A stretch of DNA of 64,000 nt. It comes from Blastobasis lacticolella. Its lineage: Eukaryota; Arthropoda; Insecta; Lepidoptera; Blastobasidae. The stretch covers positions 15,996,200-16,060,199 of the forward strand of contig LR990052.1 in NCBI GenBank assembly GCA_905147135.1, in the 5' to 3' direction. Shown one piece after another: positions 32,723-43,914 of this stretch (position 1 is the stretch's first letter; every line of letters begins with the position of its first letter). The notes under the pieces are model-generated. The model was not told the origin of the DNA and made no database searches. It saw only the letters and a program-made list of their open reading frames with translations. The position numbers and the translations under genes were made by a program.

Positions 32723-34852
32723 CTACTATATTATACGTACAATTATTAAAAGGTTAATGTTTATAAGGTTGTGAACGTACCTGTCCACCGTAAATAGACA
32801 GACGCCATGCTGCGCACTTCTAATTATAATATCAATATTTATGCAAATTGTTGTAAATGCGCGAAGTTGTACGTAATATGATATGTCAACAGTTTGATAA
32901 ATTATGTTATGATTATGTAATTTGTTTAGCGTGTACGTGCTTGAGTTTAACATTTTTGTATGATCTTGAATTTTATCGACTCTGATTTATTTTGACTAGG
33001 TTTTCCTTATTCAAAATCAATTGTTTTGTATCGAATAATTCTGTATTAATAACTATAGCCTTTGACACGTATATTGTAAGATGTAAATATTGGCTCCACA
33101 CTCATGAAATCATGTCGTCCCAATACTTCAGTGTCAAGAGGAAAATCTTTGAAATTGCCGGTGATGATTTTCTCACAGAAACGTGATGCCTTACTATGGG
33201 CTTAATTAGAAACTCAAAGTCACACGGAAGGTAGAAGTTTCTCTACGTGATACGATCGAAATGACGATATCCGATGTGGAGGAATGCATTTAATTTGATC
33301 AAGGTTTAAAAAGGTTCTGGTGAGTCTAATAGTGTGAATAACTCGGGAGTGCGGCTGTAACTGTGATGACACTTGATGAGATGTAGAAATAAAGACTCTT
33401 CTTACTAACAGAAGTCAGCGAAAGCAAATTGGTAAACATGGTCTACTAATGGCAACTTGACATGGAAACAGTTGAGATATATTTCCATTAACATTGAAAT
33501 TTTTAATTAACAAATCAACAGCTACATACGAAACGTGGTGTGAATACTGTTATTACCAGTATGTCGGTGTTGTTAGCTCCATCCATCCATTTATGACATA
33601 CAATGTTTAGATACTAATTTATACTCGACTAGTCGCGAATTCGTTCGCGTACACCTACATAGCCTTTTTTTTTTGCTTAAATTCCTCTAGGATAACCCTA
33701 TCTATTGTTGGAAACTGCATTAAAATCCGTTGCGTAGTTTGAAAGATTTAAGCGTATATAGATACATAGGGAAAGACGGCGCGAAGCGACTTTGTTTTAT
33801 ACGATGTATTGATTAGAGTTAGGTTTGTGTCTGGTAGTTGTGAAGTATCTCTGTTAAATGTGATTTCCCGTAAATTCCATTTTTATCATGGTAATACAAT
33901 CACTAAAGAGCAGTTTGTTGGTAAGGTTGAAAACCCGCTTATCTACAGTAATTACGTTGGACGCAGCGACCGACATAAATGGATGAGAGAATGTACGTAT
34001 GAATGAATGAATGAGCAATAAAGTGTATATCTATTTATCTATTGATGTGGAAGAGGCAAAATATATTTGCCAGTCCTATCGTAGCTTGTAGCACCAGTCT
34101 CTGTGGGATTTCGGCGTGAGTGTGATAATAAATGAATCGTAGGTATTACTTTTAAAAGATTATAGTAGATCTTTGTTACAACCAACTTCCTTCGCTTTTT
34201 CAACATTCTTCAATCTTTTCGTACGCTAATAATGTAATTACAATAATCATTTGCAATATAATCTCTTTATTTTTTGTAGTAATTTTGTATAATAATAGGA
34301 CTTATTTTGTATAACACACATCCTATCTAGCCTGTTGCTTCTTCTGCTGTTATTTTTTAAATTTTTAAGTACCCATTCTTTATGCTATTCTTATATAATC
34401 TTTATTCATTCATTCAATCTTGATATCTATTCCACAATGGTACATTTTTAGTAGTAAACAAATTCGAAAACACTCTGTAGCCTGCCCACCGCAAAGGTCT
34501 CACGCCGCCAGTGAGTCAGACGTCCACGGAAGGCCAGAAAGGCTTCGCCATAAATGGCGAGTGACTCTCGTGACCGACCCGGGTGTCAGCGGTCGCTCGC
34601 CTTGGTGTCAAGGGGAATTCGGTCGGGGTTTAACGGATACTGGCACCTAGTGCTCTTAGCGTAAGGTTCCGGCACGTAAAAAGACAGCTGGCCTTCTTTT
34701 TTTCTTTTTTTTATAGAAAATATGTATTTGGCTGCCATCTTACTGATGTTAAGTACAGATGTAGTCTACGATGGCGCATACCTGTCTATAAAATACCTAT
34801 TCACTCTTGTCTTAAAGAGACCCAAGTTGTTGCGCTCAGGGGAAACATGTGT
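32723..34852. other. Intron/intergenic; decayed repeats only
   Basis: About 33620-33790 is a decayed dispersed repeat ('aaaatccgttgcgtagtttg', 'agacggcgcgaagcgacttt'). About 34003-34020 is a gaatgaatgaatg run. About 34480-34660 is a GC-rich block (accgacccgggtgtcagcgg) of unknown class. No exon is supported. Confidence 0.4.
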
Positions 34853-34962
34853 AACATCATATCAGCCGAAAGACGCCCACTGCTGGGCATAGGCCTCCGC
34901 CAGAAATCTCCACAAAAGCTGGTCCTGTGCCTTTCGCATCCAGTTGGTACCTGCAAGTAACA
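34853..34962. mobile_element. LINE-derived repeat copy
   Basis: 'atcagccgaaagacgcccac', 'tgctgggcataggcctccgc'. Same family as at 27485, truncated. Confidence 0.75.
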
Positions 34963-35237
34963 TACTAAATCTGTGTCACTGTCAACAGGTACTGGATTAG
35001 ATAATCTGTGCCATAGAGGGTTGCAGTGTTTTCTAGGGTAGCCCTTTTTTGGTAAATAGGAAGTCCTACTGAATTAAATATTAGTTTAAGATTATATCTT
35101 GTCGCTTCCTGAGACCTTTATGCGGCGGTTTCTATACACCACAAGTTATCGCGGTCATGATGATTAAATGATGATGTTGATGTTAATGCTGGGAGTAACG
35201 AAAATTATAGTTACGCGTAGCGCATCATCATCATCCT

Positions 35238-35463
35238 GGCGTTAATATCCCGGTTGTGCTCTCGCGCACGAGAGCCCGGGGTCCGCCTTGACCATGATCC
35301 AGGATTTGGCAGGTCAGGTAATTACAGTGGAGCGAGTGCCGTCTGACCTCCATGACCCTGCTAACAAGGGAAACTGACCAGATTGGATCATGGTTACACA
35401 TCCAGTCGCCTGAATGTGCAGGTTTCATCACGATGTTTTCCCACACCGTAAGATGTACCTCAC
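35238..35463 (-). mobile_element. tRNA-derived SINE, minus orientation, head missing
   Basis: 'ggcgttaatatcccggttgt', 'cgcgcacgagagcccggggt', 'cagtggagcgagtgccgtct', 'tttcatcacgatgttttccc'. It stops at 'cgtaagatgtacc', before the head. Confidence 0.8.
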
Positions 35464-36002
35464 GTACGCGTAGCGCATCGCGCATTATTATTACCTACCT
35501 ACAAAACTTATATTTCGATCGGTACTCTGTACCTATACAACAGAAATGTCCATTTAATTTTTAAACAAATTATAAGTCATCCGTTTTATAATGAAAACAC
35601 GTTTAGAACCCATTAACCTGTATAAATAACGTTGTCTTTTGTTCTCGCACACGTACCTACAGTAAAATTATGAAACGTACTAATATTTGCATGTTTAAAA
35701 CCAATTTCTTGTTATAGAGCATTTCACGGAGGCAGAGGCTTACTCATAAACGATTATTTACCTATTCGATGAAAATTAGTTGCATTTTCTAAGTGGTATT
35801 ACAAGAGTTACCAAGGCTTTTAGTTATCATTATTCCATTCTTAAATATTAAGCAAAATAGAGATCTCGTTAGAGGTGGGCAAAGAATTTCAGAGGCCCCT
35901 AGTTTATCTGATGTCCTATTCATCTAATTGTCCCATAGATGGCCTAGTTGCCTGCCTAATGGCAGCGATGACCACTTTCCGTCAGGTAGCCCGTGTACGT
36001 AT

Positions 36003-36252
36003 CATCATCACAGCCCATCAACAGTCTACTGCATTACTGAGGGCCTCTCCCACAAAAGGAGAGGTTATTGCCATAATCTCCACGCTTGGCAGGCGGGTTG
36101 GAGATCGCAGTGTTGTAAATATAACAATGGAAAACGCTGCTGCCCATTTTCCAGCCTACAGAGACTCTAAATCTTTGGTCTTGAAAACATTAGTCGCCTT
36201 GTACGACACCCACGAGTGTAAGGGGTTGGTGCTATTATACTCTGCCGGATAC
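36003..36252 (-). repeat. Second SINE-like family, minus copy
   Basis: 'catcatcacagcccatcaac', 'cctctcccacaaaaggagag', 'ctccacgcttggcaggcggg', 'gtcgccttgtacgacaccca', 'gtgtaaggggttggtgctat'. Copies: 61884-62140 (same orientation), 46230-46476 and 62963-63218 (opposite). The family ends in gatgatgat in its forward sense. The long plus-strand open frame 35875-36570 runs over this copy. It is followed by a short hairpin, aaccgtgagt...actcacggtt (36563-36596). Confidence 0.75.
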
Positions 36253-36599
36253 GTACCGTACCGTGTACGTTTAAATGACATGTATAATATGCTACTACAT
36301 AATTTCAGACAAATCTATTCTCTATTTCTACCTAAACAGCAGTTTTGTTATTGGCATTGCGCAACTTTGAATTGTATAGTTATAACTAAATTTCATAGCT
36401 GTACAACTGTATGGAAACAAATAAATAAAATACACACACACACTTATTTCATCGGAATACTACGTCCTCCCAGATTGTTATTCATGAGTATCGAGTACAG
36501 CACAAATGTTTTGCCATACATAAGCCAGCACAAAAGACTTTTGGTGACCATATGGTTCGGGGAACCGTGAGTGAGTCACGTTCGTTACTCACGGTTTTT

Positions 36600-37662
36600 G
36601 TTAGTGGGTCATTACATTCTTATAGACTTAATGTTGCTTTGGAATAGATTGCCGCATCTCTTATTCTCTGTAAGTCGTAGGTATTATATTTTCCTTGCAA
36701 ACGCACTAAAAATATGCCAAGGACCGTTAAAATTCGGAAATATTGATAGTTTGCTACCTAAAGGTTGCCTGCAAGAGATAGCATAAGTGATATGGACACA
36801 TGTTGTTTTCTCTGTTGCCATAGAAAACAATTAAAGTAGTTTCATTGTTTTCTGCTATCGATATGTAAGCCCCACCGGCCAAGCTAAGCATGGAGATTTT
36901 GAACGCAGTGAATCCTTCAGTACAGTATCAAATATTTCTAGCATTTAACGGTTTAGAGCTTTGACCTAACACGTAAATGCGTACAATCAAAGACCAATAG
37001 CAATTAAGTTATTTAAAAACAAAATTTGTAGATCACAGTGATCTCACAGTTGAAAAATTCCAATGGGCTCTAATTGTGTTAATTTATAGCTCGCTAATAA
37101 TGAGAACAGTTCGTCTGTCCGTCCATCCGCATACAATGTTGACTGTAGGGTATTTAGGTATTAATTAGGATCGACTTGGCGATTGGTCGTTCTCCAGCCG
37201 CCGGTGCGCAGGCGGCGCTACTATTTCTATACAGGACTCCGTTTCCTGGTGTCTTATAGCTGTCTAAGGTATTTATTTTTACTATTAACCATAGTAACAA
37301 ATCAGCAGACATACCATTTCAATCAAGTTCAAGACGGAAAATAAAATACAAAATAAATTTTATAAAAATAAATAATTTATTATAAACTGGAGGATTTTAC
37401 CCTTTTGCTCGTTGTGCTTTGTAAATGCATTGTATTAGTTTACTTACATTAACTTTCCACCACTCTTATAGCACACCTTTTGGTGAGGACCGCATGAAAA
37501 TCAGGCAGACTTCGTAACTTTGTTAAAAATAACGAAGTCTGTCCTCTATCAGCATGTCGCGAAACTCATCATAAAATATATGTTCCCTGTTCGTTTGTTA
37601 TAAAATATTTGTGCTGTTCCTAAACCGTTAGTAGCGAAATCAGGTTAAAAGAATTATTATCT
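36600..37662. other. Intron/intergenic; nothing recognised
   Basis: AT-rich. A small hairpin (cagacttcgt...acgaagtctg) lies near 37502-37536. No exon is seen. Confidence 0.4.
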
Positions 37663-37999
37663 TAGTGTTAATGTTCCGGTTGTGTTCACGCGCCCTGGGT
37701 CCGCCATGAGCATGATCCAGGATTTGGCAGATCAGATCTAACCATCTTGCCATCTAACCTCCGAGACCCTGCTACCACCTGGTAGCAACCTGACCAGATT
37801 GGATCTTGGTTACACATTCAGTCGCCTGAATGTGCAGGTTTTATCGATGTTTTCCCTCACCATAAGAGCATCGGTCAGCTTTCAACCAAAGTACATAACT
37901 CAAAAAAGAGTCATTTGGTACGTGGCCGTAGTGGGATTCGAACTCGCTACCTCTCGCTTACGAGTCGGAAACCTTTACCACTCGGCCATCGACGCTCCA
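37663..37999 (-). mobile_element. tRNA-derived SINE, minus orientation
   Basis: Tail 'gtgttaatgttccggttgtg', body 'catgatccaggatttggcag' and 'cataagagcatcggtcagct', head 'gggattcgaactcgctacct' and 'cggccatcgacgctcc'. A SINE-specific direct repeat (ctaccacctggtag) is near 37771. Confidence 0.8.
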
Positions 38000-38251
38000 G
38001 TGACATCAGGTTACACTAGCAAACTGCGTGAAAAGCTATATCCTTTTGTTCGGTTCCGATTCCCATGCCCCTTGCATTGCGGTTGAAGGGTGCCCATCAT
38101 AACATAAATATCGTAACAGTATCTTGATTTATAGACCACTTTCCAAATTAAATTGCCAAGCCTCCTATTATAGGTGTGTTAATATTGACTTTGTTTTTGT
38201 ACTTGCGCTTGTCATTGTACTCGTACAGGCATAATGACTTCACAATATTGT

Positions 38252-39612
38252 AATCTAAATTTTTTATTAATCTTAGTTTCAGTTGTCCCCACGTTTGTTA
38301 GTAATAAAATCTTGCAAGTTAAATTCGACCCTTTTTCCGGTTTCCGATTGACCTGAAATTTTGCACACTAATGTAAGGTCTGTAGTAATGCAATGTTATG
38401 ATACCATCGAGATGACCTGATGATGGAGACGGAAGGTGGCCATTGCTAAAATTACGCATGATAAACCCATCGAGTTTGGGCTCGTTTGATTAGTCTTGAC
38501 AAATACTCTGTCTAGTCATAGTGAACGCGCGATACAAGCTTGCTATGAAAAAATTTTTTTTTTTTTTTTTAACTTGTTTAATAGCAATCTCACTGCGTAT
38601 CTCATTTTCTACGAAATTGACGATTGATATGTGGCTCGTAACAAAATATAAGATAATGTGATCAAAGAGCTTGTTTATTACTATCGTCCTACATTAAGTA
38701 CATATATTGGCTTAATAAAATTAAATAATGTTGATACAAACTCCCAAATTAACTGTAGTTCGTGAACGAAACACGCGTTCCGAAACGTTACTTTGGGCAA
38801 ATTTACAATGTCATTAATCGCGTTTATAGTGTTAGGTGGACGCAAAGAGTCTAGAGCCTCGTAAATTCAATTTTAGCTCTCGCCTGGCGGAAGAAAACGT
38901 GAGATTTCGGAGTTTTTTCCTGACGAGATGGCAATCTTGTGAAATGGACAATCTCGTGAGCTAACTCATAGTAATACCAAATCGGCCACAGTGTCTCGAT
39001 AGGCTTGCCCAGACGCGTGTAATTTGATATCGTATTAGGGTTGTTTGTGCAGTTAAATTTCACCTCTATTTGATTTTCGCCTCCATGATGTCATATCATA
39101 ACCATATTGATAAAGGATCCGACAATCTACTCGATGGAGAAAAGTCTACTCGTTTTGAGAGACGTTCGGCCTTTACCAGCTTATACTATAACCTCGCCGT
39201 TTTTACGCTGGCCGAAAAATGAAAACTCTTAAATTAGGACATATTTGTCACAGATTTCCGCGACACAATTTATAGTTATCCGGTGTATCACAATTTCGAG
39301 TTTCAGTCGCAGATTAAGAGAAAAAACTGGGCCGGCCGACGACCCCAGTGCCACTGTATCCGCGAAATGCGATTAATTGTCTCTTTCAATCTGGCGGTTG
39401 GCCAGTGCGTTTACACAATAAATAGTGGAGAAAAATCTCATACGCCAGTTGTTTTCCTACCTAAGTATAGTTGAGTTCTTGCAAACCCATTGCTCCACAC
39501 ATTTCAGGTCAATCGGAAACCGGAAAAAGGGTCGAATTTAACTTGCAAGATTTTATTACTAACAAACATGGGGACAACTGAAACTAAGATTAATAAAAAA
39601 TGCAGATTACAG
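38252..39612. repeat. Unassigned repeat copy 2 plus an inverted 0.1-kb partner
   Basis: 38270-38560 is the second copy of the repeat at 19128. Its first about 105 bases (38252-38362) occur again inverted at 39506-39612 (shared cttgcaag, cgaccctttttccggtttcc, and gtccccacgtttgttag against its reverse). The arms are about 1.14 kb apart. A T-run lies at about 38557-38570. Confidence 0.7.
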
Positions 39613-41177
39613 ACACCCGGGTCTACAAAAAGAGAATAGACGATATAGAAATCACACCAGAAGTACCTGGATGCTACACAATTACTCGTACAGTAATTGG
39701 TAATCAATGCACTTGTAGGAGCTGCATTGAATTGTCACGTCTAGAAAGTGTGAGAGAACAATAATAATGTGCACTTCTTAACGAATTGCTCTCAACAAAT
39801 CAATAAAAATAAACATAAAGACGAAGTTATCGTCTACCCATTGTTGTTCTCAATAGGAAGTTGTACCTGGTGCAGTTGTTAACTTGTTACACTATTTTCA
39901 TTCCCACACGTAACTTAAATTGTCCCTGAGAAATCAGATCGCTTGAATTATTATTCATTGTTGTACACATGTTTACTTATAGGCTTCTTTACATTTTCAT
40001 TGTTGAACAAATTGATTTCATGTTGAAGTTGAAGAAGTTTATCATAGGTTGCGAATTTGGTTTAAATTATACTTCTTCAGTGCCTGATAATTTTCTGACT
40101 AGATAACTATAGCTAAAAAGGAAATTGATCTTGCTCTGCGCTTTTTCTCACTAACGAAGGTTCATTTACCACACCTTTCATAGACCCACGGCCCTTCCCA
40201 TCCGGTCTCCATGAATTAAATTCGGTGATGCGCTTGCGTGATGTGCGGCGGAAACAAATTGCCTATTGACAGCCGAACTAGAACCGTTGAATGTCAATGA
40301 GGTTGCCGTATTATACGAGACAATGTTGCCAATGATACGAGTGATAGTTTTAAAATAATTATGCATCTTGCACACGGACACGCAATTGCTACTACGTTAT
40401 ACAAAATCAAACCAAAACGACTATAGGCCGTAGTGTTGGAAATTCCGTTTCGCTCAGATTTATGGTAAAAAAGAACCTTTTATTATCGCCAAGGCCAGCT
40501 CTGACTAATAAAAATTAATAGACAATTTCGCTGGTCTCTAGACAACTACACGTTTCCTACGTAGCCAAGTGCAAGCCCGCATGGCACGCGAGCGGTTGCC
40601 AACCACCGTTATTATATTTGCTCACAATGATAGTCCATTTCCATCGACCTTGATGCTTGAATATCCATAGCCTTGTACGTGAAAGCCATTTACTACACGA
40701 CGCGTCTATGATTGGATTTTATATAAACCAGACTTGGTACTTACTGGTGAATTGATCGTTATGTCATGATCATATTATTAAAAATAATGTAGCTCGATTT
40801 CTGACATAAAGCTGTTCTACACCACAAAATTAAGGAACCTCTACATAACATGAACCACGATAACATATTTCTGCTGATAGACACCACAAGCGCAGGTGTT
40901 TGCCACATTAATATTCTGCGTTAAGTCCTGTTTTCCATTTCTATTCCGTCCTCGTGTTTCTCATGATAATGTCCATGGATCTAACTAATCAATGCGTTGA
41001 CATGAAATCTGATGTCGTCGATCTAAAGGGGAGGATTCTTAAGCAAGAGATTTGCAAGTTGGATGAAAACTTTCTAATGCCGACTTTCATGTTGATACCG
41101 CGAACCAATCGACTTTGAAATCAGATTTGTTTCATTATCATCGTGCAGACAAATTAGAGGCTGTTACGCCATTTATC
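39613..41177. other. Intron/intergenic; nothing recognised
   Basis: AT-rich sequence without recognisable repeats or supported exons. Confidence 0.4.
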
Positions 41178-41441
41178 TCAGTCTGAAGGAAAGTTGATCA
41201 TTACGGTTTCGAAAGCATGCGTCTCGCCGACGACAATATCTGTTAGAAAACGGAGCATTAAAGAGTCATCAATCATTTCATCCACTCTCTTGCTGGCCAA
41301 TTTCCTGGCAAAAAGTGCCCCAGCTTTGTGGTGAACGGCCTCATTATGCTGCCGAGCCGAAAGTATTCTAGTTTTCTCTGCACCCTTTATTTTCGTCTCC
41401 ACTTGTATTATTATTAGATGTTTAAAAGCACCATCTATCAT
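41178..41441 (-). CDS. Unrecognised ORF of 87 codons, coding-like
   Basis: I do not recognise this protein. On the minus strand an ATG at 41441 opens 87 codons ending in TGA. The protein begins MIDGAFKHLIIIQVETKIKG and ends THAFETVMINFPSD. It is mixed in composition, rich in Lys, Arg and Glu, with no signal peptide or repeats. The frame stays open upstream to about 41485. It looks more protein-like than its neighbours, but no splice partner, promoter or poly(A) signal is clear. It could be an orphan gene, a terminal exon linked to the minus-strand candidate at 42761-42911, a pseudogene, or chance. Confidence 0.2.
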   Translation of the reverse strand: MIDGAFKHLIIIQVETKIKGAEKTRILSARQHNEAVHHKAGALFARKLASKRVDEMIDDSLMLRFLTDIVVGETHAFETVMINFPSD

Positions 41442-42435
41442 TTTACACACGCTGTTACTAATTTTTCGGCGGTATTTCTGATGTCTGAATCAGATGTTTG
41501 CTGGGGAACTGTATAGGGGGACGTTGTTTATTTTGGTTTAATAGTTTTGTTATTATATGTGTAATATTTCGGATACGCTATAGTTTTACAGTCATTATCG
41601 TGGCCCCACGATACAGGCCTGCCCTAGTGTGGAGGCCATAATAACCTTTCCATTCATCTGTTAGCCAGTTTGATGTACTGGAAACGTGTAACAACATAAT
41701 ATGTACTTAATTAGATTTTTTCAATAAACTTATTTGTATTTGTTTTATTTCATATTCGTTGTAGTGACTGTATATTGTATACTGTGTATACTGACTTTCC
41801 CTCTCTCCGAATAGAGATTTTTTGTAGGTAGGTACTTGTCAATGCTTGTTCATGATATTTATTACTTTGCCTCATCCTCACCTTTGCTTTGACCTCAATA
41901 TTGCCTTCACCGCTTCTTGGATGTCCTTTCAGACTGTTTAAGGTTGGCTGGAAGAAATCCCATTGTGGGATAAGCTCGCCTTTGCTTTGTAAATTTATTT
42001 TTGTAACTACAGTATTTATAAAGCAATAAAGAGTTTAGATACATACTTTGTATATATTCAATAAATTCTTTTTCAACTCAACAGTCCCTAAAGGATAAAG
42101 CCGGGTCATTGTGATTGTACAGGTATTAACAAATTTCACACTCATATTTGGTGACATGTATAAGTAGTAAATTAGGTGACCCTTCTGCCCGTTGGTTCAT
42201 GGTTATCGCACAGCTCAAACCCGGCTGGACGTATCTATAATCTGCCACAAAGGTCATGCATTCATCATCTGGTTGGGTGTGCTCCCAACAGAACATTCAT
42301 TTACTAAACCGCAATTAATGAGATCCTGGGGGAGCTGTCCGTTTCAGTAGTCTCGATGAGCTTAGGTGGAAAACCAAAGCCTAACAACAACAATCATGCT
42401 GTGGGCTAGTATGTTGGGATGATTCTCTGCTTATA

Positions 42436-42530
42436 ACTTATTTATTTATTTATTTAACATTTATTGTGCACAATAAATAGTATACAAAATAGACATACAG
42501 AAAAAAATCACAACAGGTACAGCTTATTTC
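42436..42530 (-). mobile_element. LINE 3' tail fragment
   Basis: A ttta repeat followed by 'aacatttattgtgcacaata'. It resembles the tails at 9570 and 62290 ('tttattgc.caca'). Only the 3' end is present. Confidence 0.5.
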
Positions 42531-42760
42531 TTAACTTTGTGCCAGAGCTTCATTTACACTTCCACAGTTTCCATTTTCGACACCCTGTGGAGTCTTTTAC
42601 CATGTAACATATAGATAGCTTATTTATTTATAGACAGTATTTAAAGGTAGTATTTTTTAAATTCGCACTATATCGATGCAGACGAAGTCGCGTGAAAACG
42701 CTAGTATTAAACAATCCCATAAAAGTTTTGTTTGAAACAACTAGCGCTCTCTATACTTAC

Positions 42761-42911
42761 CGCTCCGTAACGTTTCGTAGAACTGTAGGCGTAGCAGCGT
42801 AGCTGAGAAGTGTTTCGAGGTGGTCTGCGCCGCACCGCACCGGGTTTTCCTTGGAATTAATTTGTTCCGCTGCTGAAGCACAGATGGCGTTTTGTGGGAA
42901 ATGCGTTCCAT
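42761..42911 (-). CDS. Candidate minus-strand first exon (50 codons), phase 1
   Basis: On the minus strand an ATG at 42911 opens 50 codons that run into a consensus donor, G|GTAAGTATAG, at 42760. It ends in phase 1. The peptide starts MERISHKTPSVLQQRNKLIP and ends LQFYETLRS. I recognise no domain. It points away from the plus-strand first exon at 43535, about 620 bp away, so the two could share a divergent promoter around 42912-43500. The downstream partner is unknown; the ORF at 41178-41441 is the nearest same-strand candidate but has no good in-phase acceptor. The exon may also be non-coding or a chance frame. Confidence 0.3.
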
Positions 42912-43159
42912 GAATTCAGTTTCAAATTCAATTTAGGTGCCTATTCTAATTTCTATCTTTTATTTTGTTAACTCATACTCATGTAACGTATTTTAAGAAT
43001 GATTTAATTAAAGTCGATTAGTTACATTACATTTTTGGGATGCAAAACACTTTAGACTACTTTCCTGAAAATAAACGCGCCTCATAAAAAAGGTTTCAGA
43101 GCTAAAAGCTATAAATATGCCCTATATTATATCACACATATATAGCAATAATTGTTAAT

Positions 43160-43420
43160 AGTACATCAGGATTGCAGGGTCGTTCAACCCTTTCCGGGTG
43201 TATCGATCGGCGTGGCGGTATCAGTGCACGCTGCACAGTGACGTCACGGGTGCATTCGCCTCGTCGCCCACGCGAATGCCGCGGCGCTCCTGCTGTTCCG
43301 TTGTTGACTCACGGCAGCCAACGCTGGCTTGGCTCGTACTGGGAGAGTGGACACTTTTCTTGTCGTTTTTTGACAGTTGCGAATTCATGTTACAAGATTT
43401 TTGGCTGGATATCGTGAAAA
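43160..43420. promoter_or_regulatory. GC island with full CRE before the 43535 exon
   Basis: A GC-rich stretch contains the palindromic CRE TGACGTCA at 43239-43246 and ends about 120 bp before the ATG at 43535. It probably holds the promoter of that exon and possibly of the divergent candidate at 42911. Overlapping short frames on both strands are compositional. Confidence 0.45.
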
Positions 43421-43534
43421 GTACTTGTGTGTGATGCTGGACTGTGTAATCGTAGAGTATCTAATCTAAATTGGTGTAAACAATAATTTAAACGAACTTC
43501 CATTTGATTGTTCGAATCCTGATTTTCATTCAAC

Positions 43535-43565
43535 ATGTTTGGAGGACCGTCTTCGCAACCATCAG
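43535..43565 (+). CDS. Candidate first coding exon 'MFGGPSSQPS', phase 1
   Basis: An ATG at 43535 (caacATGT) encodes Met-Phe-Gly-Gly-Pro-Ser-Ser-Gln-Pro-Ser plus one base (G). It is followed by a good donor, GTACGTAT, at 43566. It lies about 300 bp downstream of a CRE-containing GC island. The acceptor at 43703 (tgtttctgcag) would put it into a frame that stops after about 44 codons, so the productive partner is probably farther away. It shares phase 1 with the candidates at 15047, 25305, 43668/43728 and 59819. Confidence 0.45.
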
Positions 43566-43667
43566 GTACGTATTTTGATGAAAACATGTGGCGCTTCATC
43601 GACATGGTGCTAAATTCTTGCAACAGATACCCAGTTTCAACATTGATAACGCGCTAAATCTGTCAGA

Positions 43668-43914
43668 ATGTTGTGCTTCGAAACATCTGTTCTGTTTCTG
43701 CAGCGAGCGAGACTAAACTTTCAACGAATGCCAATACCGGTTGGGCGCATACAAAACATATGGCCTTATGGCGCTCCAGGGCGGCGCATTCCCGCGCGAA
43801 ATTTCTGGAATACGCATTCCGGTCAGTTCTCCTATGATCCCCGGGGAGATCAGTGTAGTGTTGGTGGTACGGACAAGGTTGCATGCGAAATGGATACTGT
43901 AGATTCTGCCACCG
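43668..43914 (+). CDS. Candidate coding exon to donor at 43915, phase 1
   Basis: An open frame from the ATG at 43668 (second in-frame ATG at 43728) runs to a consensus donor, G|GTAAGTTC, at 43915, again in phase 1. From the second Met the peptide reads MPIPVGRIQNIWPYGAPG and ends ACEMDTVDSATG. No domain is recognised. A good acceptor (tgtttctgcag) ends at 43703, so the segment 43704-43914 could instead be an internal or non-coding exon. With the 43535 exon upstream, this frame is not in register. A minus-strand frame is open over the same span, so coding status is uncertain. Confidence 0.35.

Noticed and set aside
35875..36570. Longest open frame in the window (231 codons, plus strand)
   Set aside because: It runs through two dispersed repeats (the 35932-35998 fragment and the SINE-like copy at 36003-36252), then AT-rich filler. 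No domain or splice sites.
42911..42911. The 42911 minus-strand start as the missing lin-7 first exon
   Set aside because: It ends in phase 1, whereas the lin-7 exon at 14152 needs a phase-0 (or phase-2) partner. The peptide does not resemble lin-7 N-termini.
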